A DNA stretch of 64,000 bases from Aureivirga marina (GTDB lineage Bacteria > Bacteroidota > Bacteroidia > Flavobacteriales > Flavobacteriaceae). The position numbers and the translations under genes are program-made. Below the pieces are notes generated by a model. It ran no database searches, was not told where the DNA came from, and saw only the letters and a list, made by a program, of their open reading frames with translations. The stretch spans positions 1-64,000 of the forward strand of contig NZ_JADPIB010000010.1 of the NCBI RefSeq assembly GCF_015767265.1, read 5' to 3'. Each line of letters starts with the position of its first letter. The first letter of the stretch is position 1. This document shows, piece by piece, positions 7,541 through 16,471 of the stretch.

Positions 7541-8911
7541 ATGAATCAAAAATACTTTTTTAAAACTTCCTCAATTCTTATCATTTTTATTTCCTTTTTT
7601 TTACTAACGGGATGTGCAGCAAAACGCTATCGAAAACAAGCAATGGAATTAGAAAAAGCTGGATTAGTTGAAGATGCTGCTGAACTTTATAGAAAATCGC
7701 TTACAAAACAACCAGATAATATTGAAGCTAAATTAGGTTTAAGAAAAAACGGTCAAATTGTTTTAGATAGAAAAACCGATGTTTTTTTGAAAGCTTATAA
7801 TACTGGAACAAACAGAGAAGCAGTTTATACTTTTAAAGAAGTTGAAGATTATTATGATGCAGTTAAATCGGTTGGAATTACTTTAGATTTTCCAACGGAA
7901 AACAATGCATATTATGAAGAAAAGAAAGAATTGTATTTAAATGAGTTATATGTAGAAGGAAAAAATTTATTTGATAAAGATAATTTTAAACATGCAGAAT
8001 TAAAATTTAGTGAAATTGTAAAAATTGATGCAAATTTTAGAGATAGTAAAATTCAAGTAAATAAAGCGAAAGCAGAACCGATTTATAGAGGAGGAATTGA
8101 AGCTTTAAATAATGAATTACCAAGAAAAGCATATTATCGTTTTACTTCGGTAGAAGGTTATATTTCAGATTATAAAGATGTTGCACAATTAAAAAGTGAA
8201 GCTTTAGAAAAAGCTACTATTAATATTGTCGTGATTCCTTTTAAAAGTGAAGGAAGAAATTCTTATAAGAATATTTCAAAATTAGAAGCAATTGTAAAAA
8301 ATGATTTAAAATCGATTAATTCCCCATTTTATAAAATAATTGATGGAAGTTCCATCGCTTATAATGATCATAAAAAATTAGAAAAAGCTAGAAAATTAGG
8401 TGGTCATGCTATTTTTTCAGGAATAATTTCTAAGAATACTTATAGAACAGGACAATTATATCGAAATTCTAAAAAAGGATATTTAAAGAAAAAATATAAG
8501 CATAAGAAAAAAGACGGAACTACAGAAACGATTACAAAATATGAAAAGATTGAATATTATGAATATTCAATGACAAATCAGGCTTCTTTGGAAGTTCGTT
8601 ATCAATTAATTGCTACAAAAAATAATGAAATCTGGGTTTCAGATGAAATTTCTATTTCTGCCCAAGATGCAATTCGTTATGCAAAAAGTGATCATAATTA
8701 TAAAAATATTGTAAAAGGTTATTGGAAACATTCGAAGAAAAAATCAGAATCTGATAAAGTTTATGATAATTATGATAGCAATCGAGAGATTAAAAATTTA
8801 TTTACTTCTTCAAGAGAAATTACGGCTGCAACAAGTTTATTAAAAAATTTAATGGAAAATGCAGGAGAAGAAATTAAGCAAAAAATAGAATCTTTTAATC
8901 CAGAAAAATAA
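7541..8911 (+). CDS. TPR lipoprotein with CsgG/FlgO-like domain
   Basis: This 456-residue lipoprotein has its lipobox at L-T-G-C (Cys25). Residues about 33-65 form a TPR-like helix pair (AGLVEDAAELYRKSL, KQPDNIEAKLG), and a second TPR-like stretch follows at about 145-175. From about residue 225 a domain opens with INIVVIPFKSEG and continues with LGGHAIFSGIISKNTY. That order (strand-P-F, helix, then a strand preceding a Gly) is typical of CsgG/FlgO-like periplasmic domains. A basic insert (KKGYLKKKYKHKKK) is unusual. The gene at 8916 starts 4 bases after the stop, so the two are cotranscribed. A role in an outer-membrane assembly is inference. Confidence 0.65.
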   Translation: MNQKYFFKTSSILIIFISFFLLTGCAAKRYRKQAMELEKAGLVEDAAELYRKSLTKQPDNIEAKLGLRKNGQIVLDRKTDVFLKAYNTGTNREAVYTFKEVEDYYDAVKSVGITLDFPTENNAYYEEKKELYLNELYVEGKNLFDKDNFKHAELKFSEIVKIDANFRDSKIQVNKAKAEPIYRGGIEALNNELPRKAYYRFTSVEGYISDYKDVAQLKSEALEKATINIVVIPFKSEGRNSYKNISKLEAIVKNDLKSINSPFYKIIDGSSIAYNDHKKLEKARKLGGHAIFSGIISKNTYRTGQLYRNSKKGYLKKKYKHKKKDGTTETITKYEKIEYYEYSMTNQASLEVRYQLIATKNNEIWVSDEISISAQDAIRYAKSDHNYKNIVKGYWKHSKKKSESDKVYDNYDSNREIKNLFTSSREITAATSLLKNLMENAGEEIKQKIESFNPEK

Positions 8912-8915
8912 TCTT

Positions 8916-10250
8916 ATGAAATTCAAAAACTACTTTCTATTTTTTATTAGTATTTCCTTATTTATTTCTTGTGGTTCTCCAAAAGAAGTTGAAACACCAC
9001 TTCCTACTTGGATACAACAAAAACCAATTGATGAAGCTTATTTTTATGGAATTGGAAAAAGTAACAAATTTGGAGATGCGACGCGATATATTGCAAAAGC
9101 AAGAAGAGAAGCTTTGAATGATTTGGCTCAAGAAGTTTCTGTAAATATTTCTTCTAAAAGTGTTTTGTATAAATTTGAAAATGAAGCTGGAATTTCAGAA
9201 TATTATCAAGATCGAATTAAGACAAGTTCACAGGAATATTTAGAAGGTTTTACGCCGATTGATTCTCATGAGAATCAAACTTCTTATTGGACGCTTTATA
9301 AAATTAAAAAAACAACTTATTATAAAATTAAAGAAGAAAGAAAAAGAAAATCACTTTCAGATGCTTATAATTTATATTTAGAAGGAAAAAATGAGGAGAA
9401 AAGTAACGCTTATATCAAAGCTTTAAAAAATTATATTCTAGCTTTTGAAGGAATAAAATATTATTTAGGAGACGATACAACTTTTGATTTAGAAGGAAAT
9501 GAGTTTGATATTTCAAAGGAAATTATGTTGGCAATTCAAGAATGTTTGAATAACATGAAATTGCATATTGTTCATTCAAACGTACAAAGAAATCGAGGAG
9601 ATCAAATTGAATTAAATACGCATTATTTTACTTTAAAAAATAAAGCAGGAAAAATTTTAAAAGAATATCCAATTATATTGAATTCAAAAGCTTTAGAGGT
9701 TTATGATTTTGCTTTTCAAACAAATGAAAAAGGAAGTTCTACTTATGAAGTGATATTAAATTCTACAAATTCTTCTGAAAAATTAGAGATTGCTTTAAAC
9801 TGGAAAAATATAGTAAATTCTACAACAAAAGATTTATTAATTCGAAAGATTTTAAGTTCGATTAAATATCCAAAAGAAACTATTAATTTTAAGATTGTGC
9901 AACCTTCAATCAGTTTAAAATCTAAATATTCTTCTTCTTTAAATAAAAAAATCGAAGAAAGTATAGTAGCTTATTTTGGAAAGAAAAAAATTAAAGAATC
10001 TTCTAATTCAAAGAATTTATATCGTATTAATTATTCTGTAAAAGAAAAGAAATCTAGAGAAAATATCGTTTTTGAAATAGTGTATTCTGTAAAACAAAAA
10101 AGCAAAATTATTTTAGAAAAAACTTTCCGAAAGGATTTTGACAATAATATGTATGGGACTTATAGTTCGGAAGAATTATGGAAAAAAGTAAAAAATGAAT
10201 TTGAACGAAAGCATTTAAATTCTATTTATAAAAAAATCACACAGCAATAA
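8916..10250 (+). CDS. LPP20-domain lipoprotein
   Basis: This 444-residue lipoprotein has its lipobox at F-I-S-C (Cys19). Residues about 30-135 match the LPP20 fold well: PTWIQQKP, YFYGIGKSNKFGD, then the helix ARREALNDLAQEVSVNI and a strand with WTLYKIKKTTYYKI. This is followed by a TPR-like segment (YNLYLEGKNEEKSNAYIKA) and two beta-rich regions without recognised family. Together with the upstream LPP20-like and CsgG/FlgO-like lipoproteins it forms a set resembling the FlgO/FlgP/FlgT outer-membrane module, though flagella are absent from this lineage. A strong hairpin terminator follows directly. Confidence 0.7.
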   Translation: MKFKNYFLFFISISLFISCGSPKEVETPLPTWIQQKPIDEAYFYGIGKSNKFGDATRYIAKARREALNDLAQEVSVNISSKSVLYKFENEAGISEYYQDRIKTSSQEYLEGFTPIDSHENQTSYWTLYKIKKTTYYKIKEERKRKSLSDAYNLYLEGKNEEKSNAYIKALKNYILAFEGIKYYLGDDTTFDLEGNEFDISKEIMLAIQECLNNMKLHIVHSNVQRNRGDQIELNTHYFTLKNKAGKILKEYPIILNSKALEVYDFAFQTNEKGSSTYEVILNSTNSSEKLEIALNWKNIVNSTTKDLLIRKILSSIKYPKETINFKIVQPSISLKSKYSSSLNKKIEESIVAYFGKKKIKESSNSKNLYRINYSVKEKKSRENIVFEIVYSVKQKSKIILEKTFRKDFDNNMYGTYSSEELWKKVKNEFERKHLNSIYKKITQQ

Positions 10251-10278
10251 AAAAAGACCACTTTAAAGTGGTCTTTTT
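10251..10278. terminator. Bidirectional terminator
   Basis: This is a perfect 28-base palindrome (AAAAAGACCACTTT followed by its reverse complement). It directly follows the stop of the LPP20 gene and lies about 20 bases from the end of convergent gapA. The T-runs on both strands suit intrinsic termination in either direction. Confidence 0.85.
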
Positions 10279-10297
10279 AGTTTTATATTTTTCTTAC

Positions 10298-11293
10298 TTA
10301 TGATAAAGTAGAAGCGTATTCTAATAAGTCAACGATTTTTGTTGCATATCCATATTCATTATCATACCAAGAGATAATTTTGAAGAAATTTGGATTTAAT
10401 TCCAATCCAGCTCCAGCATCAACTACAGAAGTTCTTGGCTCAGACAAGAAGTCTTGACTAACAACTTCATCTTCTGTATAACCTAAAATTCCTTTCATTT
10501 CATTTTCAGAAGCGTCTTTCATCACTTGCATGATTTCTGCATAAGTTGTAGGTTTTTCAAGACGAACAGAAAAATCAACTACAGAAACATCTGGAGAAGG
10601 AATACGGAAAGCCATTCCTGTCATTTTTCCTTCCAATTCTGGAATAACTTTCGTAACTGCTTTTGTAGCTCCTGTTGTTGTAGGAATAATATTATTTAAA
10701 GCAGAACGTCCTCTTCTTCTATTTCCAAGTGGAGCATCTACTGTATTTTGAGAAGCAGTTGCAGCGTGCACTGTTGTCATAAATCCTTCGATGATTCCAA
10801 AATGATCATGTAATAATTTAGCAACTGGCGCTAAACAATTTGTAGTACAAGATGCATTTGAGAAAATAGTTGTATCTGCTTTTAATTCTTTATGGTTAAC
10901 TCCCATTACGAACATAGGAGCATCTTTAGAAGGAGCAGAAATAATTACTTTTTTTGCTCCAGCTTTTATATGTGCATTTGCTTTTTCTGTTTTTGTAAAT
11001 AAACCTGTTGCTTCAATTACAAAATCAACATCAAGCTCTCCCCAATTAATATCTTCAGGATTTCTTTCGGCTGTTACACGTATTTTATTTCCATTTACGA
11101 TTAATGCTCCATCAACTACATCCACAGTTCCATCAAAACGACCATGAACAGAATCGTATTTTAATAAATACGCCAAATAATCTACATCTAATAAATCATT
11201 AATAGCTACTACTGTTACATTTTCTCTTTTCACTATTGATCTGAAAGCTAATCTACCGATTCTTCCAAATCCGTTAATCCCGATTTTAATCAT
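10298..11293 (-). CDS. gapA: Type I glyceraldehyde-3-phosphate dehydrogenase
   Basis: This 331-residue enzyme is full length for the family. The Rossmann motif [10 protein letters not shown] lies at the N-terminus, the catalytic Cys149 is in [12 protein letters not shown], and the base His176 is in [10 protein letters not shown]. It oxidises glyceraldehyde-3-phosphate to 1,3-bisphosphoglycerate with NAD and phosphate in cytosolic glycolysis. The gene follows pfkA on the same strand with a 28-base gap, so the two glycolytic genes are probably one operon. The terminator at 10251-10278 closes it. Confidence 0.97.
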   Translation of the reverse strand: MIKIGINGFGRIGRLAFRSIVKRENVTVVAINDLLDVDYLAYLLKYDSVHGRFDGTVDVVDGALIVNGNKIRVTAERNPEDINWGELDVDFVIEATGLFTKTEKANAHIKAGAKKVIISAPSKDAPMFVMGVNHKELKADTTIFSNASCTTNCLAPVAKLLHDHFGIIEGFMTTVHAATASQNTVDAPLGNRRRGRSALNNIIPTTTGATKAVTKVIPELEGKMTGMAFRIPSPDVSVVDFSVRLEKPTTYAEIMQVMKDASENEMKGILGYTEDEVVSQDFLSEPRTSVVDAGAGLELNPNFFKIISWYDNEYGYATKIVDLLEYASTLS

Positions 11294-11321
11294 TTGTTGT
11301 TTAATTTATATTAGTATCATT

Positions 11322-12308
11322 TTACAATGACATTATTTCACTAACCTTTAATAATTCTTTATTAATATTTGTATGTTCTTTTATTGCTTTTTCAAGATTT
11401 GTTGTTTGAACGATATTATTGATTAAACCAACCATTAAGTTTGTTTTACCATCCAAAGCAACTTCCACAGCTCGCATTCCAAGGCGACTTGCTAATACTC
11501 TATCAAAACAAGTAGGTGAACCACCTCTTTGCATATGTCCTAAAACAGAAACTCTCACATCATATTCTGGTAAGTTTTCTTCCACATAATCTGCTAATTC
11601 AAAAACATTTTTACCAGTTTTATCTCCTTCAGCAACAATTACAATACTAGAAGATTTTCCACTTCTTTTACTTCTTTGAAGTGATTCCAACATTCTATCT
11701 AAACCTAAATCTTCTTCAGGAATCAAAATTTCCTCTGCTCCTGCTCCAATTCCAGCATTTAAAGCGATATGACCTGCATCACGTCCCATCACTTCTACAA
11801 AAAATAAGCGATTATGAGAACTTGCAGTATCACGAATTTTATCCACAGCTTCAACAACTGTATTTAATGCTGTATCATAACCAATTGTGAAATCTGTTCC
11901 GTATATATCATTATCAATAGTTCCAGGAATTCCGATACATGGATATCCAAATTCTTTATTGAAAATCATACCTCCAGTAAAAGTTCCATCACCTCCAATT
12001 AAAATAAGCGCATCAATTTTTGCATTTTTTAATTCTTGGTAAGCTTTTTCTCTTCCTTCTTTTGTCTTAAATTCTTCTGAGCGAGCAGATTTTAAAATCG
12101 TTCCTCCTTTATTTATGATATTATTTACAGTTCTTGGCCCAAGTAATACATAATCTCCTTCGATTAATCCTTGGTAACCTCTATAAATTCCATAACATTC
12201 AATTCTATAATGTGAACAAGCACGAACAACTGCACGAATTGCTGCGTTCATTCCTGGTGAATCTCCACCTGATGTTAAGACTCCAATTCTTTTAATTTTT
12301 TTTCCCAT
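11322..12308 (-). CDS. pfkA: ATP-dependent 6-phosphofructokinase
   Basis: This 328-residue PfkA phosphorylates fructose-6-phosphate to fructose-1,6-bisphosphate. The ATP-binding loop GGDSPGMNA lies at residues 14-22, GGDGTF at 105-110, and the catalytic base Asp132 in PGTIDNDIYGTD. The substrate-binding segments MGRDAGHIAL and GHMQRGGSPT are also present. The GGDGT form (Gly at the position after GGD) matches ATP-dependent rather than PPi-dependent enzymes. It heads the pfkA-gapA pair. The long AT-rich region upstream (12309-12638) should contain its promoter. Confidence 0.97.
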   Translation of the reverse strand: MGKKIKRIGVLTSGGDSPGMNAAIRAVVRACSHYRIECYGIYRGYQGLIEGDYVLLGPRTVNNIINKGGTILKSARSEEFKTKEGREKAYQELKNAKIDALILIGGDGTFTGGMIFNKEFGYPCIGIPGTIDNDIYGTDFTIGYDTALNTVVEAVDKIRDTASSHNRLFFVEVMGRDAGHIALNAGIGAGAEEILIPEEDLGLDRMLESLQRSKRSGKSSSIVIVAEGDKTGKNVFELADYVEENLPEYDVRVSVLGHMQRGGSPTCFDRVLASRLGMRAVEVALDGKTNLMVGLINNIVQTTNLEKAIKEHTNINKELLKVSEIMSL

Positions 12309-12638
12309 ATTTTATTAATACAATACTTGAAATTTCTATTATTGAAAATCAATTTAACCAAACGAATTCTTTTTAAAAAAGAGGATTTTAGAGGAAGTAA
12401 GAACTAAAATAAATATCATTTTTTAGATACAATAAAAATACAAATCTTTCCGCTTTTTTCACATGATTTTTCTCATAAGAATCACATCAAAAACCATTTT
12501 TAAATTGTCTTTCAAAAAAACATAATTAAAATATAATTATATTAAAAAAATAGATATTTCGTCAATAATTTAGAATAAAAATCCACTTATATTTAGCAAA
12601 ACACAAGTGGACTTCTTTATTCATTTTTAAATCGTTTT
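12309..12638. other. Intergenic region between pfkA and the 12639 gene
   Basis: No gene is seen. This AT-rich stretch carries the pfkA upstream region. On its right side it carries a terminator for the minus-strand gene ending at 12639: the stem TCCACTT (12582-12588) with AAGTGGA (12605-12611), followed in that direction by a short T-run. Confidence 0.5.
12577..12611 (-). terminator. Probable terminator of the 12639 gene
   Basis: Read on the minus strand, a 7-bp stem (bases 12605-12611 with 12582-12588) is followed by five T residues (12581-12577). The loop is 16 bases, longer than usual, so the call is moderate. Confidence 0.5.
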
Positions 12639-13121
12639 TTAGTTCTTAGAAGGCCAAATCGGAATCTCTTCATCTTGCCATTGAACTCCAAGTTGAATCT
12701 CGGTCAATTCATCATTTGTAAACCAAAAAAACATATTGCTTTCATCAACATCAAACAATTCATGATTTGGTAATTCTTCCGATGAAAAGTCTTCATATTC
12801 TACTTCTCCTAATTCTAATTGTGCAATTAATTTAGCAACTTCTTCTTTGCTTTTTCCTATGAAAGTTCTTCCTTGAATTTGGAAAAAATCAGAATACACT
12901 GTAATGGTTTCTAATTTCCAATCTTCTTCTTCATCAAATGTGAATGAAATTCCAATTTCATCATAATCCCAAGTTTCAGTAGCATCTCCTCCATCTTCTG
13001 AATGTTCTTCTAATTCTTTGTGTGAAGGCTCTCCTAATAAAAGTTTTATTTCGTTTTTAAGAAATCCAAATTTGATAATTCCAACTCCTTGTCCTACTAC
13101 GATATCTCGAATTCGTTCCAT
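12639..13121 (-). CDS. Conserved hypothetical acidic protein
   Basis: This 160-residue soluble protein of unrecognised family is very acidic and Trp-rich (WDYDEIGISFTFDEEEDW, FFWFTNDELTEIQLGVQW). It has no signal peptide or membrane segment. The opening MERIRDIVVGQGVGIIKFG looks like a conserved beginning, and an ATG 21 bases further upstream adds only MVIILKK, so I prefer 13121. It stands alone between terminators. No function can be inferred. Confidence 0.7.
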   Translation of the reverse strand: MERIRDIVVGQGVGIIKFGFLKNEIKLLLGEPSHKELEEHSEDGGDATETWDYDEIGISFTFDEEEDWKLETITVYSDFFQIQGRTFIGKSKEEVAKLIAQLELGEVEYEDFSSEELPNHELFDVDESNMFFWFTNDELTEIQLGVQWQDEEIPIWPSKN

Positions 13122-13307
13122 TTTTTTCAAAATTATTACCAAAGATACTTCTTTAATTTTAGATAAAAGACGTTCTTTATTCAGTTATATTTATTTTTTA
13201 ACATTTAGTTTTCAAATTTCTCATAATCATTTCTTGCTTTTTGTGTTTTAATTTTTCATATTTATTTTTTAATTTAATACATATGAACTTAAAAATCAAT
13301 TTGTTAC

Positions 13308-13523
13308 ATGAGAAGATCAATAATCGATTATGGAAAAATGACACCTGAAATTTTCAAGGTTTTGCAAAAAAAATATCCTGATGGATATGGAGATAAAGAC
13401 ATTGTATATTTCAAAAATGCTAAGAATACGTTAATTGAAGCATTAGAAGTAAAGACGAAAGAAATTATTTATTTAATTAAAGTTTGTCCACTATTGGAAC
13501 AAAAATTAAATATGTCAAATTAA
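13308..13523 (+). CDS. Small conserved flavobacterial protein
   Basis: This 71-residue soluble protein contains KKYPDGYGDKDIVYFKNA, a phrase I associate with a small protein family seen in many Bacteroidota genomes. The C-terminal half is helical (LIEALEVKTKEIIYLIKV). There is no signal peptide. It is followed immediately by a clear terminator, which supports it as a real transcription unit. The function is unknown. Confidence 0.65.
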   Translation: MRRSIIDYGKMTPEIFKVLQKKYPDGYGDKDIVYFKNAKNTLIEALEVKTKEIIYLIKVCPLLEQKLNMSN

Positions 13524-13549
13524 AGGCTAACCGAATTTGTTAGCCTTTA
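13521..13549. terminator. Bidirectional terminator
   Basis: The stem TAAAGGCTAAC (13521-13531) pairs with GTTAGCCTTTA (13539-13549) over a 7-base loop. It lies between the small plus-strand gene ending at 13523 and the convergent rpe ending at 13556. Confidence 0.8.
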
Positions 13550-13555
13550 TATTTT

Positions 13556-14209
13556 TTAAGCTAATTGCTTTAATTTTTTTATGGTTTCAGATGGATTTTC
13601 ACTATTGAAAACAAAGCTTCCAGCAACAAAAGCATTTGCTCCAGCTTCTCCAAGTTTTTCAATATTCTGATCTGTAACTCCACCATCTACCTCAATGATT
13701 AATTCTGGGTTGAATTCTTTACGCATCGCGTCTAATTGACGAACTTTTTTATAAGTTGTCTCAATAAAAGACTGACCTCCAAATCCAGGATTTACACTCA
13801 TGATTAAAACTAAATCAATATCCGCAAGAATATCTTCTAAAACAGAAACTGGTGTATGTGGATTTAAAGAAATTCCAACTTTCATTCCTTCAGCTCTAAT
13901 CGCTTGAACTGTTCTATGTAAATGTGGACAAGTTTCGTAGTGAACAGTTAAGATATCTGCTCCTACTTCTTTAAATTGTTTAATATATCTATCTGGATCT
14001 ACAATCATTAAATGTACATCCATTGTTTTTTTAGCATGTTTATTAATTGCTTTAATCACAGGCATTCCAAAAGAAATATTTGGAACAAAAACGCCATCCA
14101 TTACATCAATGTGAAACCAATCTGCATCACTGTTATTTACCATTTCAATATCTTTTTGCAAATTGGCAAAATCAGCTGATAATAAAGACGGTGCAATATA
14201 TTTTTTCAT
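13556..14209 (-). CDS. rpe: Ribulose-phosphate 3-epimerase
   Basis: This 217-residue TIM-barrel enzyme interconverts ribulose-5-phosphate and xylulose-5-phosphate in the pentose phosphate pathway. Signature stretches are APSLLSADFANL, WFHIDVMDGVFVPNISFG (metal-ligand Asp and substrate loop), MDVHLMI, SVNPGFGGQSF and EVDGGV. An upstream ATG at 14239 is open, but a perfect -7 box TATTTTTG lies at 14237-14244. The transcript would therefore start near 14232, so 14209 is the supported start. The neighbouring rpoD transcript ends just upstream. Confidence 0.95.
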   Translation of the reverse strand: MKKYIAPSLLSADFANLQKDIEMVNNSDADWFHIDVMDGVFVPNISFGMPVIKAINKHAKKTMDVHLMIVDPDRYIKQFKEVGADILTVHYETCPHLHRTVQAIRAEGMKVGISLNPHTPVSVLEDILADIDLVLIMSVNPGFGGQSFIETTYKKVRQLDAMRKEFNPELIIEVDGGVTDQNIEKLGEAGANAFVAGSFVFNSENPSETIKKLKQLA

Positions 14210-14236
14210 AAATTTTAAATTGTTGTGTTGTTTTGG

Positions 14237-14244
14237 CAAAAATA
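14237..14244 (-). promoter_or_regulatory. rpe promoter -7 box (TATTTTTG)
   Basis: The minus-strand TATTTTTG matches the Bacteroidota consensus TAnnTTTG exactly and lies 27 bases before the rpe start codon at 14209. No strong -33 box is evident. Confidence 0.6.
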
Positions 14245-14269
14245 ATTTAAATCCACTTAATTCTATAAA

Positions 14270-14296
14270 AAAACTCCCGAAAAATCGAGAGTTTTA
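14270..14296 (-). terminator. rpoD terminator
   Basis: Just past the rpoD stop there is an imperfect stem (AAACTCCCGA with TCGAGAGTTT, one mismatch) over four A residues. In the minus direction a run of T follows. Confidence 0.7.
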
Positions 14297-14300
14297 TTTT

Positions 14301-15164
14301 TTATCCTAAATATGTTTTCAAGATTTTACTTCTTGAAGTATGTTTTAATCTTCGGATTGCTTTTTCTTTAATTTGACGAACTCTTTCACGAGTTAAATCA
14401 AATGTTTCTCCAATTTCTTCTAAAGTCATTGGGTGATTTCCTCCTAATCCAAAATATAATTGAATTACATCTCCTTCTCTTGGAGTTAATGTTTCAAGAG
14501 CTCTTTCAATTTCCACTCTTAATGACTCATGTAATAAATCTCTATCAGGATTTGGTGATTCTCCAGAACGAAGAACATCGTATAAATTAGAATCTTCTCC
14601 TTCAATTAATGGAGCATCCATTGAAACGTGACGACCAGAATTTTTCATAGATTCTTTTACATCACTAATAGACATATCTAATTTTGCAGCAATTTCCTCA
14701 GCAGATGGCGGACGCTCATTTTCCTGCTCTAAGAATGCATACATTTTATTAATTTTATTAATAGAACCAATTTTATTTAATGGTAAACGTACAATTCTTG
14801 ATTGTTCTGCTAAAGCTTGAAGAATCGATTGTCTAATCCACCATACAGCATAAGAAATAAATTTGAATCCACGAGTTTCATCGAATCTTTTTGCTGCTTT
14901 AATTAATCCTAAATTTCCCTCATTAATTAAATCTGGTAATGTTAATCCTTGATTTTGATATTGTTTAGCAACCGATACTACGAAACGTAAATTTGCTTTT
15001 GTCAATCTTTCCAAAGCCACTTGATCTCCAGCTTTGATACGTTGTGCCAGCTCCACCTCTTGTTCTGCCGTAATAAGATCTACTTTTCCAATTTCTTGTA
15101 AATACTTATCTAACGACGCAGTTTCTCTATTCGTTACCTGCTTAGTAATTTTAAGTTGTCTCAT
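14301..15164 (-). CDS. rpoD: Primary sigma factor, Bacteroidota type
   Basis: This 287-residue sigma-70 family protein lacks region 1.1, as is normal for the primary sigma of Bacteroidota. It has region 1.2 ([14 protein letters not shown]), region 2 ([42 protein letters not shown]), region 3 and region 4 ([20 protein letters not shown], the -35/-33 binding HTH). It should direct transcription from the TAnnTTTG promoters seen across this window. The gene stands alone, with a terminator downstream. Confidence 0.96.
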   Translation of the reverse strand: MRQLKITKQVTNRETASLDKYLQEIGKVDLITAEQEVELAQRIKAGDQVALERLTKANLRFVVSVAKQYQNQGLTLPDLINEGNLGLIKAAKRFDETRGFKFISYAVWWIRQSILQALAEQSRIVRLPLNKIGSINKINKMYAFLEQENERPPSAEEIAAKLDMSISDVKESMKNSGRHVSMDAPLIEGEDSNLYDVLRSGESPNPDRDLLHESLRVEIERALETLTPREGDVIQLYFGLGGNHPMTLEEIGETFDLTRERVRQIKEKAIRRLKHTSRSKILKTYLG

Positions 15165-15505
15165 CTAAATTTATGAAGGATTTAATTTTTACTTTACTCT
15201 CTAGTGATATATACGTAACACTTTTAAAAAATGTTACAATAAGTTACATCTTTTTTTTATTTTTTTAAAATATTAACAGAAAATGACCGATTAGATATTG
15301 ATTATTTTAAAATAATACGATTCATTTACTTTCATATTAATTTTATAAGTAACTAAAAATTAAATATTTCATAGAAAATAAATTAAAATTAAATAATAAT
15401 TAAAATATTATTATGAGTGAAGTTAGTTCCATTTATTTCAAAAATAAAAGAGTAACTAAAACTTAGTTACTCTTTTATAATAATTATGTAGATTTCAATA
15501 AAATT
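15165..15505. other. Intergenic region between rpoD and fabI
   Basis: No gene is seen. The right end holds the fabI terminator at 15445-15477. The remainder is AT-rich and contains the rpoD upstream region, in which I find no perfect TAnnTTTG box. Confidence 0.5.
15445..15477. terminator. fabI terminator
   Basis: A perfect 15-bp stem (15445-15459 with 15463-15477) encloses a 3-base loop. On the minus strand a T-rich stretch follows, so it terminates fabI. Confidence 0.85.
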
Positions 15506-16324
15506 CTATCCTTCATTCTCTACAAAAGCATCCATCACAGCTTGGCTAACTCCCATGTTAGAGAATCCTCCATCGTGATATAAGTTTTGTAAAGTAACTT
15601 TCTTTGTTAAATCAGAGAACATACTAATTGTATATTCTGCACAATCCGCAGCTGAAGCATTTCCAAGAGGAGACATTTTCTCAGCATAACTGATAAATCC
15701 GTCAAATCCTTTTACTCCTTTTCCTGCTGTTGTTGGTGTTGGAGATTGAGAAATTGTATTTACTCTTACTTTGTGTTCTTTTCCGAAGAAATAACCAAAA
15801 CTACGAGCAATTGACTCTAAATAAGCTTTGTTATCTGCCATATCATTATAATCTGGGAAAACTCTTTGTGCAGCCATATAGCTTAATGCAACAATTGATC
15901 CCCATTCGTTCATGGCATTTTTCTTATATAAAACACTCATTACTTTGTGGAATGATAATGCTGAAACATCAAATCCTTTGTGAGTGAAATCATAGTTCTC
16001 ATCTGTATAATGTCTTCCTTTTCTTACGTTTACAGACATTCCGATAGAGTGTAATACAAAATCAATTTTTCCTCCTAAAATCTCCATTGATTGCTCTACT
16101 AACTTCTCTAAATCTTCTACTGAAGTAGCGTCTGCAGGAATTATTTGAGAATTTGTTTTTTCTGCTAATTGGTTGATTGTTCCCATTCTCATCGCGATAG
16201 GAGCATTTGTTAAAACAAACTCTGCACCTTCTTCGTGTGCACGCTCTGCCACTTTCCAAGCGATAGAATTTTCATCTAAAGCTCCGAATATAATTCCTTT
16301 TTTTCCTTTAAGTAGGTTATACAT
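15506..16324 (-). CDS. fabI: Enoyl-[acyl-carrier-protein] reductase (NADH)
   Basis: This 272-residue FabI-type SDR reduces enoyl-ACP in the last step of each type II fatty-acid elongation cycle. Features are the nucleotide loop GIIFGALDENSIAWKVAE, HSIGMS, the active-site pattern PDYNDMADNK (Tyr and Lys six residues apart), RVNTISQSPTPTTAG, and the C-terminal YHDGGFSNMG. An ATG at 16372 is open, but the perfect -7 box at 16370-16377 shows that transcription should start near 16365. The start at 16324 (MYNLLKGKKG) is therefore chosen. Confidence 0.95.
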   Translation of the reverse strand: MYNLLKGKKGIIFGALDENSIAWKVAERAHEEGAEFVLTNAPIAMRMGTINQLAEKTNSQIIPADATSVEDLEKLVEQSMEILGGKIDFVLHSIGMSVNVRKGRHYTDENYDFTHKGFDVSALSFHKVMSVLYKKNAMNEWGSIVALSYMAAQRVFPDYNDMADNKAYLESIARSFGYFFGKEHKVRVNTISQSPTPTTAGKGVKGFDGFISYAEKMSPLGNASAADCAEYTISMFSDLTKKVTLQNLYHDGGFSNMGVSQAVMDAFVENEG

Positions 16325-16369
16325 AGTGTTCTTTATTTTAAAATTCTTCCATTCTATTTTCTGATAGAA

Positions 16370-16377
16370 CAAAAATA
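16370..16377 (-). promoter_or_regulatory. fabI promoter -7 box (TATTTTTG)
   Basis: This is an exact match to TAnnTTTG on the minus strand, 45 bases upstream of the chosen fabI start. It rules out the longer open frame starting at 16372. Confidence 0.6.
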
Positions 16378-16471
16378 TAAATTTATTTAGTTTAGCTTAC
16401 GAACTGTTTAATTATTTTAAATAATATTTCTTAAACAAATTCTGCTAATTTGTTAAATTTCAAATTAATAA

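Noticed and set aside
13018-13251. 77-codon plus-strand frame over the 12639 gene start
   Set aside because: It is antisense to a better gene, with low-complexity Phe/Ile-rich product and no promoter. It looks like a shadow frame.
16062-16259. 65-codon minus-strand frame inside fabI
   Set aside because: It is an out-of-frame reading of FabI with Arg/Cys-rich product. fabI explains the region.
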